Shown: in pieces, positions 23,776-32,000 of the stretch
How positions within the stretch are numbered: the stretch's first letter is position 1
Layout: every line of letters starts with the position of its first letter
NCBI GenBank assembly: GCA_047630275.1
Contig: JBLHVN010000001.1
Span: 1,612,001 to 1,676,000, forward strand
Direction of reading: 5' to 3'
DNA: 64,000 nt
From: GCA-2720865 sp047630275
GTDB lineage: Bacteria > Bdellovibrionota > Bacteriovoracia > Bacteriovoracales > Bacteriovoracaceae
Made by a program: the position numbers and the translations under genes
Notes under the pieces: model-generated
The model's input: only the letters and a program-made list of their open reading frames with translations
Database searches by the model: none
Told to the model about the DNA's origin: nothing

Positions 23776-26187
23776 TTAGGTTTTCTCCTTACTAAATAGA
23801 TAAGTTGAGAGTAAAACGCTTAAGGAGCTTAGTGGCATGAGAACAGCGGCGATCAATGGAGTTATCTTTCCGGTTAAAGCTAGGTATGAGCCTACTAAAT
23901 TAAAAAGTAGTGAAAAGAGCATATTTATCTTGATAACCTTAATGGCCGTCATAGAAGAATTAATTAAATTTTTAAGTGAAGAAATTCCTGCTCTTGTAAA
24001 ATAGATATCGGCAGCTTCTAGTGAGATATCTAGAGATCCTTTGACCGCAATACCTATGGAAGCTTTTTTAAGGGCCATGGCATCGTTGGCACCATCTCCA
24101 ACCATAATAGAGTTTGGGTCTTTTGTTAAAAGAGCTAGCTTTCCTTCAGGGCTTATTTCTGAATAAACCTGATCTTTATTGATACCAACCTCAAGGGCAA
24201 GGTCTTCAACTTCTTTTTTAGTGTCACCTGAGATAATGATAGGATTTAATCCCATGGTCTTTAGTTCATCTATTATTGATTTAGAATCGCTCCTTGCCTT
24301 GTCCTTTAAAACAATGGAGATGAGTAAATCATCATCTTGATAAAGTGAGACAGAGGTTCCAGCTCCTGCATAGAACTTAGTTCTTTTTAATTGATAAAAT
24401 TGATCATCGATGACTCCACTAACCCCTATCCCAGGTGTTTCAAGCCAATCTTTCAGCTTCATCTCATCTACAGGACCTAGCCCTTCTATGTAAGAGGTCA
24501 AAGCCGTGGCAATAGGGTGCCTTGCTCTTTTTTCTAGAGTCCATATGATGCTTCTTAGCTTTGGGGTCATCTCAAGGCTAAGGTCAATAACTTGAAAATG
24601 ACCTTCAGTTAAGGTTCCGGTTTTATCCAAGTAGATATTCCGAGCTTTATGAAGCTTCTCCACAACATCTTCAGTCTTTAAAACGATACCAACCTTAAGA
24701 AGCTTTTGAAGAGTCGCTGTTAGGGCAAGGGGGGTTGCTAGAGCAAGAGCGCAGGGACAAGTTACAATTAGAAGAGTTAAGGCGCGAGTGATGCCAACTA
24801 AAGGAGTGCCTTGTTGCCAAAAATAGGCGACAGTTCCTAAAGAGATAAGAAAGACAAGGCTTATAAAGAATTGAGAGACCTTTTGAGATAATGAAGAAAA
24901 AGGAGTTTGTTTTTTTGAAAGCTTTTTAACGCTAGATAAGATTCTTCCAAGCTTTGTTTTAACTCCTGTTTCTTTAACCCTAATGACTAATTCACCTGAA
25001 ATAATTTCTGTGCCAGAAAAAACAAAATCATCTTTAGACGATCTCATTGGTAAGGACTCTCCAGTTAGAAGAGAAGTGTTGAGAAAAGCTTCTCCTTCAA
25101 TGACCACGCCATCAGCAGGAATGATGCCGCCTTCATTAATTTGTAACAGATCGTTTATTGAAACATACTTTGCAAGAACAGTTTTACCTTCTCTTGTTAA
25201 AAGGTTTTTTAATACTGTTACGTTTCCAAAACTAGAGAAATACTCAAGGTTAGAGCTGGTAACCCCTTGTTGCCTTATTTTTAAGAGGCAGTAACGGCTT
25301 AAGAGTAGTAAAAAAACTAAACTGGTTAAGGAATCAAAATAGGTTTCACCAATATTAGTTATAAGTGAAAAAAGCCCACTACCTGTCCCCGCAATCAAAG
25401 CAACTGAAATGGGCAGGTCCATATTAGGTTTTTTATTTCTAAGAGAAGATAAGGCAGATCGATAGAACGGCATGGCGCAAAAAGTGACAACTGGTAAAGA
25501 GATCAAAAAGCTAAGCCAGTTAAAGGTGGACTTTAAATTCCCCTCAAGGCCAGCATAAATGGAAATTGAGAATAAAAGGATGTTTCCCATGCAGGCCATG
25601 GCGATACCTAGCTTGATGAGATAGGAGCGCTCTTCATTTGCTTTTAGCTTACTTATTTCATCATCATTCTTAATAGGGTGAGGTGTATAGCCAAGCTTAT
25701 CTAAGAGCTTAGCAACCTCGGAGAGACTGGCGCCTTTTGTCGTCGTGATTGATACTACTGAATTGTCAAAGTCAAAATTGGCCCTTAGAACTCCTTTTAG
25801 TATTTGAGGAATCTTTTCTATTAACCATAGGCAGGCAATGCAATGAACCCCTTCTAAGTAGAGCTTGATGCTTTTTTCGCTATCTAGTTTTTTAACAAAA
25901 TCAGACTCAAAATTTTCTTCATCGAAATGTTTAAAGTTCTTTTTAGATTCTGGGGCGGGAATAAAGAGGCTTGGATCAGAGTCTTTCTTGATACTGTAGT
26001 ACTCATCGAGTTTGCTTTCTTCAATAATCTGAAAGACGCTCAAACAGCCGTGACAACAGAATGACTTAGTCAGGTCCCTGCTCAATTGGATTGGGTTCTT
26101 CGTGCTTAATCCGCAATGAAAACAAAGGAAGGTCTCGTCATGATGAGCCTTTAAATGATAAATGGAAGCACTGCTTAATTCAGTCAC
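23776..26187 (-). CDS. ccoI: Copper-translocating P-type ATPase CcoI
   Basis: 803 residues. An N-terminal zinc-ribbon-like cysteine set (C22, C25, C44, C45, C48) is followed by a metal-binding domain with GVHC116-IAC119, eight membrane segments, ion-channel motif C477-P-C479, phosphorylation D521 (DKTGTLT), and GDGANDA. This is the CopA2/FixI type that exports copper for cbb3 assembly. The start is a GTG at 26187 with AGGGA about 6 bp before. It is first gene of the oxidase operon; an 8-bp inverted repeat flanks the ribosome site and start. Confidence 0.93.
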   Translation of the reverse strand: MTELSSASIYHLKAHHDETFLCFHCGLSTKNPIQLSRDLTKSFCCHGCLSVFQIIEESKLDEYYSIKKDSDPSLFIPAPESKKNFKHFDEENFESDFVKKLDSEKSIKLYLEGVHCIACLWLIEKIPQILKGVLRANFDFDNSVVSITTTKGASLSEVAKLLDKLGYTPHPIKNDDEISKLKANEERSYLIKLGIAMACMGNILLFSISIYAGLEGNLKSTFNWLSFLISLPVVTFCAMPFYRSALSSLRNKKPNMDLPISVALIAGTGSGLFSLITNIGETYFDSLTSLVFLLLLSRYCLLKIRQQGVTSSNLEYFSSFGNVTVLKNLLTREGKTVLAKYVSINDLLQINEGGIIPADGVVIEGEAFLNTSLLTGESLPMRSSKDDFVFSGTEIISGELVIRVKETGVKTKLGRILSSVKKLSKKQTPFSSLSQKVSQFFISLVFLISLGTVAYFWQQGTPLVGITRALTLLIVTCPCALALATPLALTATLQKLLKVGIVLKTEDVVEKLHKARNIYLDKTGTLTEGHFQVIDLSLEMTPKLRSIIWTLEKRARHPIATALTSYIEGLGPVDEMKLKDWLETPGIGVSGVIDDQFYQLKRTKFYAGAGTSVSLYQDDDLLISIVLKDKARSDSKSIIDELKTMGLNPIIISGDTKKEVEDLALEVGINKDQVYSEISPEGKLALLTKDPNSIMVGDGANDAMALKKASIGIAVKGSLDISLEAADIYFTRAGISSLKNLINSSMTAIKVIKINMLFSLLFNLVGSYLALTGKITPLIAAVLMPLSSLSVLLSTYLFSKEKT

Positions 26188-26223
26188 GATCTTTCCCTAG
26201 GATAGGTATGATCTTACTGAATT
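26177..26223. repeat. Inverted repeat flanking the ccoI start
   Basis: AATTCAGT (26177-26184) and ACTGAATT (26216-26223) are perfect inverted copies. In the mRNA the ribosome site and GTG start lie in the 31-nt loop. The stem is short and AT-rich, so a role in translation is only a suggestion. Confidence 0.3.
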
Positions 26224-26252
26224 TATAGAAATCTAATAGAATCTAAGAAAGC

Positions 26253-26278
26253 AAAAAACCTGATTCTAATCAGGTTTT
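26253..26278 (-). terminator. Rho-independent terminator
   Basis: An 11-bp perfect inverted repeat (AAAACCTGATT at 26255-26265 with AATCAGGTTTT at 26268-26278) lies 7 bp after the stop of the 103-residue gene. On the minus strand it ends with TTTTTTGC, a good U-run. It separates that gene from the ccoI operon. Confidence 0.8.
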
Positions 26279-26284
26279 ATCAGG

Positions 26285-26596
26285 TTAGTTTAATGGCATC
26301 GCTGAAGCTGGTTCTTCATCTGTTGGTAGATCGGCATTAAGCCTTCCTAACTGCATGGCAATGTCTGCAGGAATACTTGTGGCCTTATACTTCTTGCCAT
26401 TAGTAGTTCTAATCCAATAGCCCTTTAAGACCTCGCCTTCAGAGACAAGTATATTTATGGGTTTGATACTGACGATATGATTCCGGTTAAACAAAATGGC
26501 TTGTTCTTTAACACCAAGCTGTTGTTCGGATTTTTCGTCTAAAATAGTAAATTTAAGAAATTCCATCATAGACACCACCATATCAACTTCAAGCAT
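26285..26596 (-). CDS. Small protein of unknown function, FlbD-like beta pattern
   Basis: Up to 103 residues; several in-frame starts (26596, 26581, 26569) precede MEFLKFTILDE and only a GGTGG near the last gives a ribosome site, so the N-terminus is uncertain. The middle (FNRNHIVSIKPINILVSE, WIRTTNGKKYKATS) has an FlbD/Sm-like beta pattern but I cannot name the family. It follows the DTW gene by 22 bp, so the two may form an operon, and it is closed by a strong terminator. Confidence 0.6.
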   Translation of the reverse strand: MLEVDMVVSMMEFLKFTILDEKSEQQLGVKEQAILFNRNHIVSIKPINILVSEGEVLKGYWIRTTNGKKYKATSIPADIAMQLGRLNADLPTDEEPASAMPLN

Positions 26597-26618
26597 AAAG
26601 AAAAGCTGATTGTAGTAT

Positions 26619-27296
26619 TTATAAGGTGCTTGGGACCTTAATTTTGCCCTGACTATTACTTAAATAACGCTCTAATAGCTCAGGATAGAGGTCTTCACGG
26701 TCCTTAGGGAGACCTAGGCGGCTCATCATAGTATTTTTAACAATGACTTCAAAGATGGAATCTAGCTTCTTATCTAGCTCTGGTCTTCGCTCTAAGAGCG
26801 AGAGGGCGCGAGAGATGGCCTCAAAAGTACTAAGACCGCCTTCAGCTGCCTGCCTTCTTAAAAGGTAGCGGCTAGGGGTGCTGGTTCGAAGTTTTACCGT
26901 TTTGATATTCTTAAATTCAGGGATTCTTCTTTTAAACTTCTTGGCCTGGCGCCAAGTTCCGTCAGGAACAATAAGGTGATAGTCTCCAATGGGAAAGTCT
27001 TCAGAGAGGGTGATTGAATCTTCATCTGGAAAAAGAAAGAGAGGCTCTTTTTTTAGCTCTAATAACTTCTGATAATTGGCTTCGTCATCAGGTAGGCCTC
27101 TTTGAACGATAGTTGTCTTATCAAGGCAAAGCTCTGCAAAGTGGGCCGTGTTGGAAGTAAGCCACTTTTCTCTATGATGCATTAAGATGGTCACGGGGAC
27201 TGAGTGGGGCTGGGATATGAGGTATTCGCAAAAACACCACTGGTGATTGATCCTGCATCTTTGGCAGCGCTTATCTCTAGTTTCACGACGTCCCAT
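26619..27296 (-). CDS. tapT: DTW-domain tRNA-uridine aminocarboxypropyltransferase
   Basis: 225 residues, close to E. coli TapT/YfiP. Cysteines C11-x2-C14 and C21-x-C23 form a zinc site at the N-terminus; the family motif D112-G-T-W115 is followed by RQAKKF, then STPSRYLLRRQAAEGGLSTFEA. The family transfers the aminocarboxypropyl group of S-adenosylmethionine to uridine 47 of tRNA (acp3U47). Stability of tRNA at high temperature is affected in E. coli. Confidence 0.8.
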   Translation of the reverse strand: MGRRETRDKRCQRCRINHQWCFCEYLISQPHSVPVTILMHHREKWLTSNTAHFAELCLDKTTIVQRGLPDDEANYQKLLELKKEPLFLFPDEDSITLSEDFPIGDYHLIVPDGTWRQAKKFKRRIPEFKNIKTVKLRTSTPSRYLLRRQAAEGGLSTFEAISRALSLLERRPELDKKLDSIFEVIVKNTMMSRLGLPKDREDLYPELLERYLSNSQGKIKVPSTL

Positions 27297-27359
27297 AAGG
27301 GCCGTTTATAGCAGCAATTGATTTAAATCTAAAGGGGAGAATAGTGAATATTCTAAGGT

Positions 27360-27914
27360 TTATCCGTAATTCTTAAGCTTTCTGGCCCATTCTTTATTCT
27401 CTTGAAGATGAGCTTCGTTCATCTCGTCCATTTTTTGAGTATAGAACTCCTGCATCTCAGAGATATTCTCAGTGTTCTTATCTTGAATCTTTCTGAGAGC
27501 TTTTTGTTGGCGCTTAACTAGATCTTGTTGTTCTTTATCTTTTCTTTCAATCGTATTTCTAAATGACTTTGTAATGCTGTTGAGTTCGTCTTTGAACTTA
27601 TTTCTTAACTCAATCTTTTCTCTTTCAAAGTCTCGCTTCTTTGCGGCTTGTTCTTTTGCGATTTTTTTATTTTGAAGTTCACGTCTTTTTACGTATTCAG
27701 TATTGTTTTTATCTAAGCGGGTTTCATAACTCTTTGTGAGAGAGGCACGGTCTTTATCAAAAGTTTCTTGCTTATTGTTAAGGAGTTCTTTTTTATTTTG
27801 TTGGACACTTGCAAGAGATTCTTCGTGCTTGGCCTTTAGATCTTTTTGATGCTGAGAATAGACTTCGTCTTTGTTTCTAAGCTCTTTGGTCAATTTAATT
27901 TCATATGTAGACAC
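27360..27914 (-). CDS. Coiled-coil protein of unknown function
   Basis: 184 residues, almost entirely charged (K, E, Q, N, R) with a heptad-like pattern and no hydrophobic core segment, signal peptide or membrane helix, so an extended coiled coil in the cytoplasm. It could be a structural or scaffold protein. An AGGAG-type ribosome site lies before the ATG. Database matches would be dominated by low-complexity hits. Confidence 0.65.
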   Translation of the reverse strand: MSTYEIKLTKELRNKDEVYSQHQKDLKAKHEESLASVQQNKKELLNNKQETFDKDRASLTKSYETRLDKNNTEYVKRRELQNKKIAKEQAAKKRDFEREKIELRNKFKDELNSITKSFRNTIERKDKEQQDLVKRQQKALRKIQDKNTENISEMQEFYTQKMDEMNEAHLQENKEWARKLKNYG

Positions 27915-27996
27915 GAACTACTCCTTCTCTCTTAATTATAGGTTAAAAGCGGCCTGTGTTGCTAACCATCAAATTATGCCCCTTTTTCTTGTATAG

Positions 27997-28025
27997 TTGA
28001 CTGTATGAGGTGGTCAAAATATCAT
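27997..28025 (+). promoter_or_regulatory. Sigma70-like promoter
   Basis: TTGACT (27997-28002), 17-nt spacer, TATCAT (28020-28025). This is the best sigma70-type match that I found in the window. It lies 34 bp before the ATG of the DUF2797 gene. Confidence 0.6.
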
Positions 28026-28059
28026 CTAAATAACTAAAATCTATCTAAGGCGATTAAGT

Positions 28060-28851
28060 ATGGAAGGCAATATCTTAAAAATGAAGACTGAGTTGAAAGA
28101 TGTTGTTCAGTATCATCTTCCTATCGGCGATGATCTTATTCATATGAACCCTCTTATCGGCAAGAAACTTTCCATGAGTTTTGAAGGCAAGATTAACTGT
28201 ATTCATAGTGGTGAATTAATTAAGAAATCATTTGGACAAGGCTATAGCTTCAAGTCCTTTAGAACCCTCGCCCAATGCGATATGTGCTTAGTAAGACCCG
28301 AGACTTGCCATTATGCAGATGGGACTTGCAGAGAACCTAAGTGGGGAGAGAAGCATTGTATGATCCCTCACTATATCTACCTCTCAGTCGCGTCTGGTTT
28401 AAAGGTTGGCATAACAAGAGAAACCAATCTTCCTTTTAGATGGATGGATCAAGGGGCGACAAGTGCACTTCCTATTTTAAAAGTAAAAGACAGGTTAACT
28501 TCTGGTCTTATAGAAGTAGAGCTTAGTAAATCTTATGCTGACAAAACCAACTGGCGAAAGATGCTTAAGGGGGATGTTGAAGACGTTTCCCTCGAAGCTG
28601 TTAGAGAAGAGATCTATGAGACTTACGGGAATCTAATAGATGATTACGAAGCAGAAGATTTAGACGAAGAGGTTCTAGAAATAAGTTATCCCATTGAATC
28701 AGTTCCTGAGAAGATCAGTTCGTTAAGCTTTGACAAGAAACCGCTGATAGAAGGGGTCCTAACTGGAATCAAGGGGCAATACCTAATTCTTGATACGGGG
28801 GTCTTGAATATCAGAAAGCATAACGGATACAGCATAAAACTCGACTATTGA
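28060..28851 (+). CDS. DUF2797 family protein
   Basis: 263 residues. Conserved stretches RTLAQCDMC, CHYADGTCREPKWGEKHC, GLKVGITR, RWMDQGATSALPI and DKTNWRKMLKG mark DUF2797. In family members I know, the first part carries a zinc-type CxxC...CxxC; here it reads CIHSG and YSFKSF, so three of those four cysteines are Ser or Lys. The second set (CDMC, CHY, GTC, HC) is intact. Function is unknown for the family; nucleic-acid binding is sometimes guessed from the zinc site. Confidence 0.85.
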   Translation: MEGNILKMKTELKDVVQYHLPIGDDLIHMNPLIGKKLSMSFEGKINCIHSGELIKKSFGQGYSFKSFRTLAQCDMCLVRPETCHYADGTCREPKWGEKHCMIPHYIYLSVASGLKVGITRETNLPFRWMDQGATSALPILKVKDRLTSGLIEVELSKSYADKTNWRKMLKGDVEDVSLEAVREEIYETYGNLIDDYEAEDLDEEVLEISYPIESVPEKISSLSFDKKPLIEGVLTGIKGQYLILDTGVLNIRKHNGYSIKLDY

Positions 28852-28882
28852 ACCTAGAGGCAAGATCAAAGATAATTGCTTT

Positions 28883-29344
28883 ATGAAACTAATAATCTTT
28901 AGCTTTATCTTGTTGGTTGGTTCTTGTAAGTGGCTCGATGACAGGGCCTTGAATTCCTGGACTAGTGAAACAGTCGACACCCTTCTCACTATGTCTTTAA
29001 GAAAAAGCATGATCAATGATACGCCTCTAAAGACCATGGAGGCCTTAGAAGCTCCCCCAAATATTGAAATGAAACCTTCCAAAATTTGCCGTTGTGCCGA
29101 GAGCCTTTATGGAGGGATCCTTTCTGTTGTTGCTAACGATGTAAAGGACAGTGCAGTTAAATCAACTTGTAAGAGTATGGGCAATTGCTTCTTTAAAGGG
29201 AAGGCACCAAAAGATTTCCATATTAAATGTACGGAGTATTTTAAGGATAAGAAGTTTAAGAAATTAGCCGGGGACCGAAATAAATCACTGAAGCGATTCA
29301 CTAAGGCCCGGCGTATTTTAGGCAGTCATTGTTCTAAGATTTAA
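28883..29344 (+). CDS. Small lipoprotein of unknown function
   Basis: 153 residues with a lipobox LVGSC (cysteine at about residue 15), so it would be lipid-anchored to a membrane. The mature part has several further cysteines and a basic C-terminal half. It follows the DUF2797 gene by 31 bp. Its stop overlaps the stop of bfr in TTAA. I do not recognise the family. Confidence 0.75.
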   Translation: MKLIIFSFILLVGSCKWLDDRALNSWTSETVDTLLTMSLRKSMINDTPLKTMEALEAPPNIEMKPSKICRCAESLYGGILSVVANDVKDSAVKSTCKSMGNCFFKGKAPKDFHIKCTEYFKDKKFKKLAGDRNKSLKRFTKARRILGSHCSKI

Positions 29345-29817
29345 GCATCCATGACTATTTGAGATTGCATATATCTTTCAACCCCAACTTTTTCAATAAG
29401 CCCTTGTTGAGTCTCTAACCAATCAACATGCTCTTCTTCACTTTCTAAAATATGACTAAAAAGATCACGAGAAACAAAGTCCCTCACAGATTCAGCATGA
29501 GCGATACAATCCTTTAGATAAGGGACAGCAGCATTTTCAACGGCTAAATCAGCCTTGATGATCTCTTCTACATTCGTGCCGATAACAACCTTATCTAGCT
29601 TTTGAACATTTGGGACACCTTCTAGGAAAAGGATTCTTTTGATTAGCTCGTCAGCATGTTTCATCTCGTCGATCGATGCTTTATATTCTAAATGGCCAAG
29701 CTTCTCAAGGCCCCAGTCCTGAAGCATACGTGCATGGAGGAAGTATTGATTGATTGCCGTTAGCTCTCTGGTTAAAACGCCATTAAGCATCTCAATAGTC
29801 TTTGCATCACCTTTCAT
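29341..29817 (-). CDS. bfr: Bacterioferritin
   Basis: 158 residues, numbered like E. coli Bfr. Ferroxidase ligands E18, E51, H54, E94, E127 and H130 are all present, and M52 provides the haem ligand between subunits. Bacterioferritin forms a 24-subunit shell that oxidises and stores iron. It follows bfd by 41 bp on the same strand. Having the partner that reduces stored iron in the same operon is the usual arrangement. Confidence 0.95.
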   Translation of the reverse strand: MKGDAKTIEMLNGVLTRELTAINQYFLHARMLQDWGLEKLGHLEYKASIDEMKHADELIKRILFLEGVPNVQKLDKVVIGTNVEEIIKADLAVENAAVPYLKDCIAHAESVRDFVSRDLFSHILESEEEHVDWLETQQGLIEKVGVERYMQSQIVMDA

Positions 29818-29858
29818 ATTTGATTCCTTTAATTGAAAATTTATAGAAAGTATAAAGA

Positions 29859-30044
29859 CTATTTCTTAGATTGTCTTGACGAAGCTGCGGCTTTAGATTG
29901 GATTTTTTTAACGGCGTCTACAACGCAGATACCGCAGTCAGATCCTACACCTAAGCGCTTGATGACTTCAGAAGTAGGAAGTCCTTGGTTAACAAGATTC
30001 TCAATCTTCTCTTCTGTGATACCCTTACATAAACAAACGTACAT
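29859..30044 (-). CDS. bfd: Bacterioferritin-associated ferredoxin
   Basis: 61 residues. C4-x-C6 and C37-x2-C40 bind a 2Fe-2S cluster, in the fold of BFD-like proteins (MYVCLCKGIT, DCGIC). Bfd donates electrons to bacterioferritin to release iron. The last 14 residues are a Ser/Lys-rich tail beyond the usual domain. The divergent region upstream (30045-30203) should hold its iron-responsive promoter, but I saw no convincing Fur box. Confidence 0.93.
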   Translation of the reverse strand: MYVCLCKGITEEKIENLVNQGLPTSEVIKRLGVGSDCGICVVDAVKKIQSKAAASSRQSKK

Positions 30045-30123
30045 AACTAATTCCTTAGGCAGCCCTTACGACTGTTTAGATATTATACCAACTGTTCGGC
30101 ATATCAAACAAATAATTTAACTA

Positions 30124-30153
30124 TTTATATCTAGTTGATTTTATTGATATAAT
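30124..30153 (+). promoter_or_regulatory. Candidate promoter of the class V aminotransferase gene
   Basis: TTTATA (30124-30129), 18-nt spacer, perfect TATAAT (30148-30153). The start at 30204 would leave a leader of about 45 nt. The TATAATGATAA stretch resembles half a Fur site, but only partly. Confidence 0.4.
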
Positions 30154-30203
30154 GATAAGAAAGAATGACAAGATGATGCCTTGTGGCATCAAAATGGAGA
30201 AAG

Positions 30204-31313
30204 ATGAACGAATACTTAGGCCAGTACCCAGTTTTGAACCAAGGCGCGTATTTAATGAATGCCGCCATTGGTGGAGTTCATATTAAAACCGCAGAGGCCA
30301 TCAAAAGTTTCAGTGCTCAAACTTTAAATCAAGGGGCCATAAAAGATATTCGTTACTTTAATCTTTTAGAAGATACTCGTAGCATTGTTTCAAGGTTTAT
30401 CAATATTGATAAAGATGATGTGGCCATTAGTTCTAATACCAGTATGAACATGAATCTCTTTGCCATGATGTTAAAAGATCAAGGCTTCAAAAAAGTTATT
30501 GCACCATCTATTGAATTTCCTTCATCAATATTACCTTGGTTTCATCATGGCTATGATGTTGAATTGATAAAGCCTATTGAGGGTAGGATTCATGAAGAGG
30601 AATTAATCAATGCTCTCAAGGGACAAAAGTCTTTAATCATCTGCAGTGGTGTTCAGTACTTAACTGGGCAGCGAATGAACTTAAAATTATTAAGCGAAAA
30701 AACAAAAGAAACTGATTCTGAATTAATCATTAATGCCACTCAAGAGATAGGACAATTTCCTATAGACCTAGGGGCCTTAGACTACTTTGGGTTTACCGCT
30801 TCAACCCATAAGTGGCTTGGGGCAGATCTAGGTTTAAGCCTTATATCAATTCCGCGAGATAAAAGAAGAGACCTGAAGATGCCCGTTGCTGGCTGGACTT
30901 CTGTTAAAGAGCCTTGGCTCTTAGAGAACACCATGCCTGACTTTCTCGAAGACATGGGGGCCTTTCAAATAGGTTGTCTTCCTTTTAATATGCTCGCAGG
31001 ACTTAAGAGTGCTTTAGAAGTTCAAGAAAGTATTGGGGTAGACCTGATACAAAAGAGGCTCTTAGAGAACTCGGCTCAACTTAAAAAAGCGATAAAAGAT
31101 CAAGGCTATGAACTCATAAGCCCAAGGGATCCATTGTGCCTGAGCGGGATTTGCAGTTTCAAATTTGAGGAAGATTTAGAAAATGCTTTAGCCATTCTTG
31201 AAGAGCATAAGGTTTTTGTTAATGGCCGAAAAGGAAGTATGAGGGCCTCTATTCATTTTTATAACTCAAGAGAAGACATAAATAGGTTTGAAGCGGCCTT
31301 GAAGTTAATCTAA
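30204..31313 (+). CDS. Class V aminotransferase (cysteine desulfurase-like), atypical
   Basis: 369 residues from the ATG at 30204, preceded by GGAGAAAG; a GTG at 30183 has no ribosome site. The PLP lysine is K203 in STHKWLG, and the fold has NAAIGG and SSNTSMNMN as in class V enzymes. The residue that binds the pyridine nitrogen, Asp in most members, is N178 in NATQEIG, so chemistry may differ from cysteine desulfurases. No catalytic Cys loop is visible. The substrate is unknown. It ends overlapping the convergent START gene by 9 bp. Confidence 0.75.
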   Translation: MNEYLGQYPVLNQGAYLMNAAIGGVHIKTAEAIKSFSAQTLNQGAIKDIRYFNLLEDTRSIVSRFINIDKDDVAISSNTSMNMNLFAMMLKDQGFKKVIAPSIEFPSSILPWFHHGYDVELIKPIEGRIHEEELINALKGQKSLIICSGVQYLTGQRMNLKLLSEKTKETDSELIINATQEIGQFPIDLGALDYFGFTASTHKWLGADLGLSLISIPRDKRRDLKMPVAGWTSVKEPWLLENTMPDFLEDMGAFQIGCLPFNMLAGLKSALEVQESIGVDLIQKRLLENSAQLKKAIKDQGYELISPRDPLCLSGICSFKFEEDLENALAILEEHKVFVNGRKGSMRASIHFYNSREDINRFEAALKLI

Positions 31314-31961
31314 GAATTTAAATTTCTCTTGAATTTGAATATCATCTCTTTTAATTTGTTTTGTTAAGCCCTTTATCATTTTCTTAGGCCAACCTAGTTG
31401 GACCATATTGACGATCCATTTCGGAATGTTACCTTTAAAGTCTGTTAGGAATAAAACTTGAAAGTAAGAATTACCTTTCCCGTCATTCTTTAAAATCACG
31501 TCACCGTTGTAGGTAAATCCTCTAACATATTCCTTCTTCTTGGGAATTTCAGGAAGTTCAATAGAGTTTAGTTTTATCACAAGTTTCTTTTCTTTTACGT
31601 AGGCAATACTCTTAATGTGAACCAGAAAGCTTCTATCTGAAAAAGGCCATGGAGAGTCATAAACTGAGTATTCAATCTTATCGTATTCGTCAATCTTCTT
31701 AACGGTTTCAACAATCATTAAGTCCGGAACCCATTCTTGTTTTCTTGAAGTATCGGCAATAACGGAAAGAACTCGGCTTGGAGGAAAGGGAAGGATGGTT
31801 TCAACTTTTATAGGAACAAGGCCACTCTCATGCTCCTCGGCCTTAAAGACAGTTATGCCATTTCGCTTGTTTGCGATTTTCCATACAAAGTCATCCCCAG
31901 AAATGGCAAATACTTTAGTGGAAGTAAAGATCAGTAATAAAGTAATTAAGTAAGCTCTCAT
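31305..31961 (-). CDS. Exported START-domain protein
   Basis: 218 residues with a signal peptide (MRAYLITLLLIFTSTKVFA, cut after about residue 19). The rest matches the START/SRPBCC lipid-binding fold (VLSVIADTSRKQEWVPD, YSVYDSPWPFSDRSFLVH), so it probably binds a hydrophobic ligand in the periplasm. There is no ribosome site; TAGAAT lies 6 bp before the ATG and fits a leaderless transcript. Ligand and role unknown. Confidence 0.8.
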   Translation of the reverse strand: MRAYLITLLLIFTSTKVFAISGDDFVWKIANKRNGITVFKAEEHESGLVPIKVETILPFPPSRVLSVIADTSRKQEWVPDLMIVETVKKIDEYDKIEYSVYDSPWPFSDRSFLVHIKSIAYVKEKKLVIKLNSIELPEIPKKKEYVRGFTYNGDVILKNDGKGNSYFQVLFLTDFKGNIPKWIVNMVQLGWPKKMIKGLTKQIKRDDIQIQEKFKFLD

Positions 31962-31964
31962 AAT

Positions 31965-31992
31965 ATTATTCTAAGCTAGGGCCTAGAATAAT
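31965..31992. repeat. 9-bp inverted repeat before the START gene
   Basis: ATTATTCTA (31965-31973) and TAGAATAAT (31984-31992) pair perfectly around a 10-nt loop, 3 bp before the ATG and 8 bp after the preceding gene's stop. It replaces the ribosome site and contains the TAGAAT -10-like element of the START gene. Confidence 0.5.
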
Positions 31993-32000
31993 TCCAGAGC

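Noticed and set aside
30045..30203. Fur box between bfd and the aminotransferase gene
   Set aside because: Only a half-site-like ATAATGATAA overlapping a TATAAT is present; not enough symmetry.
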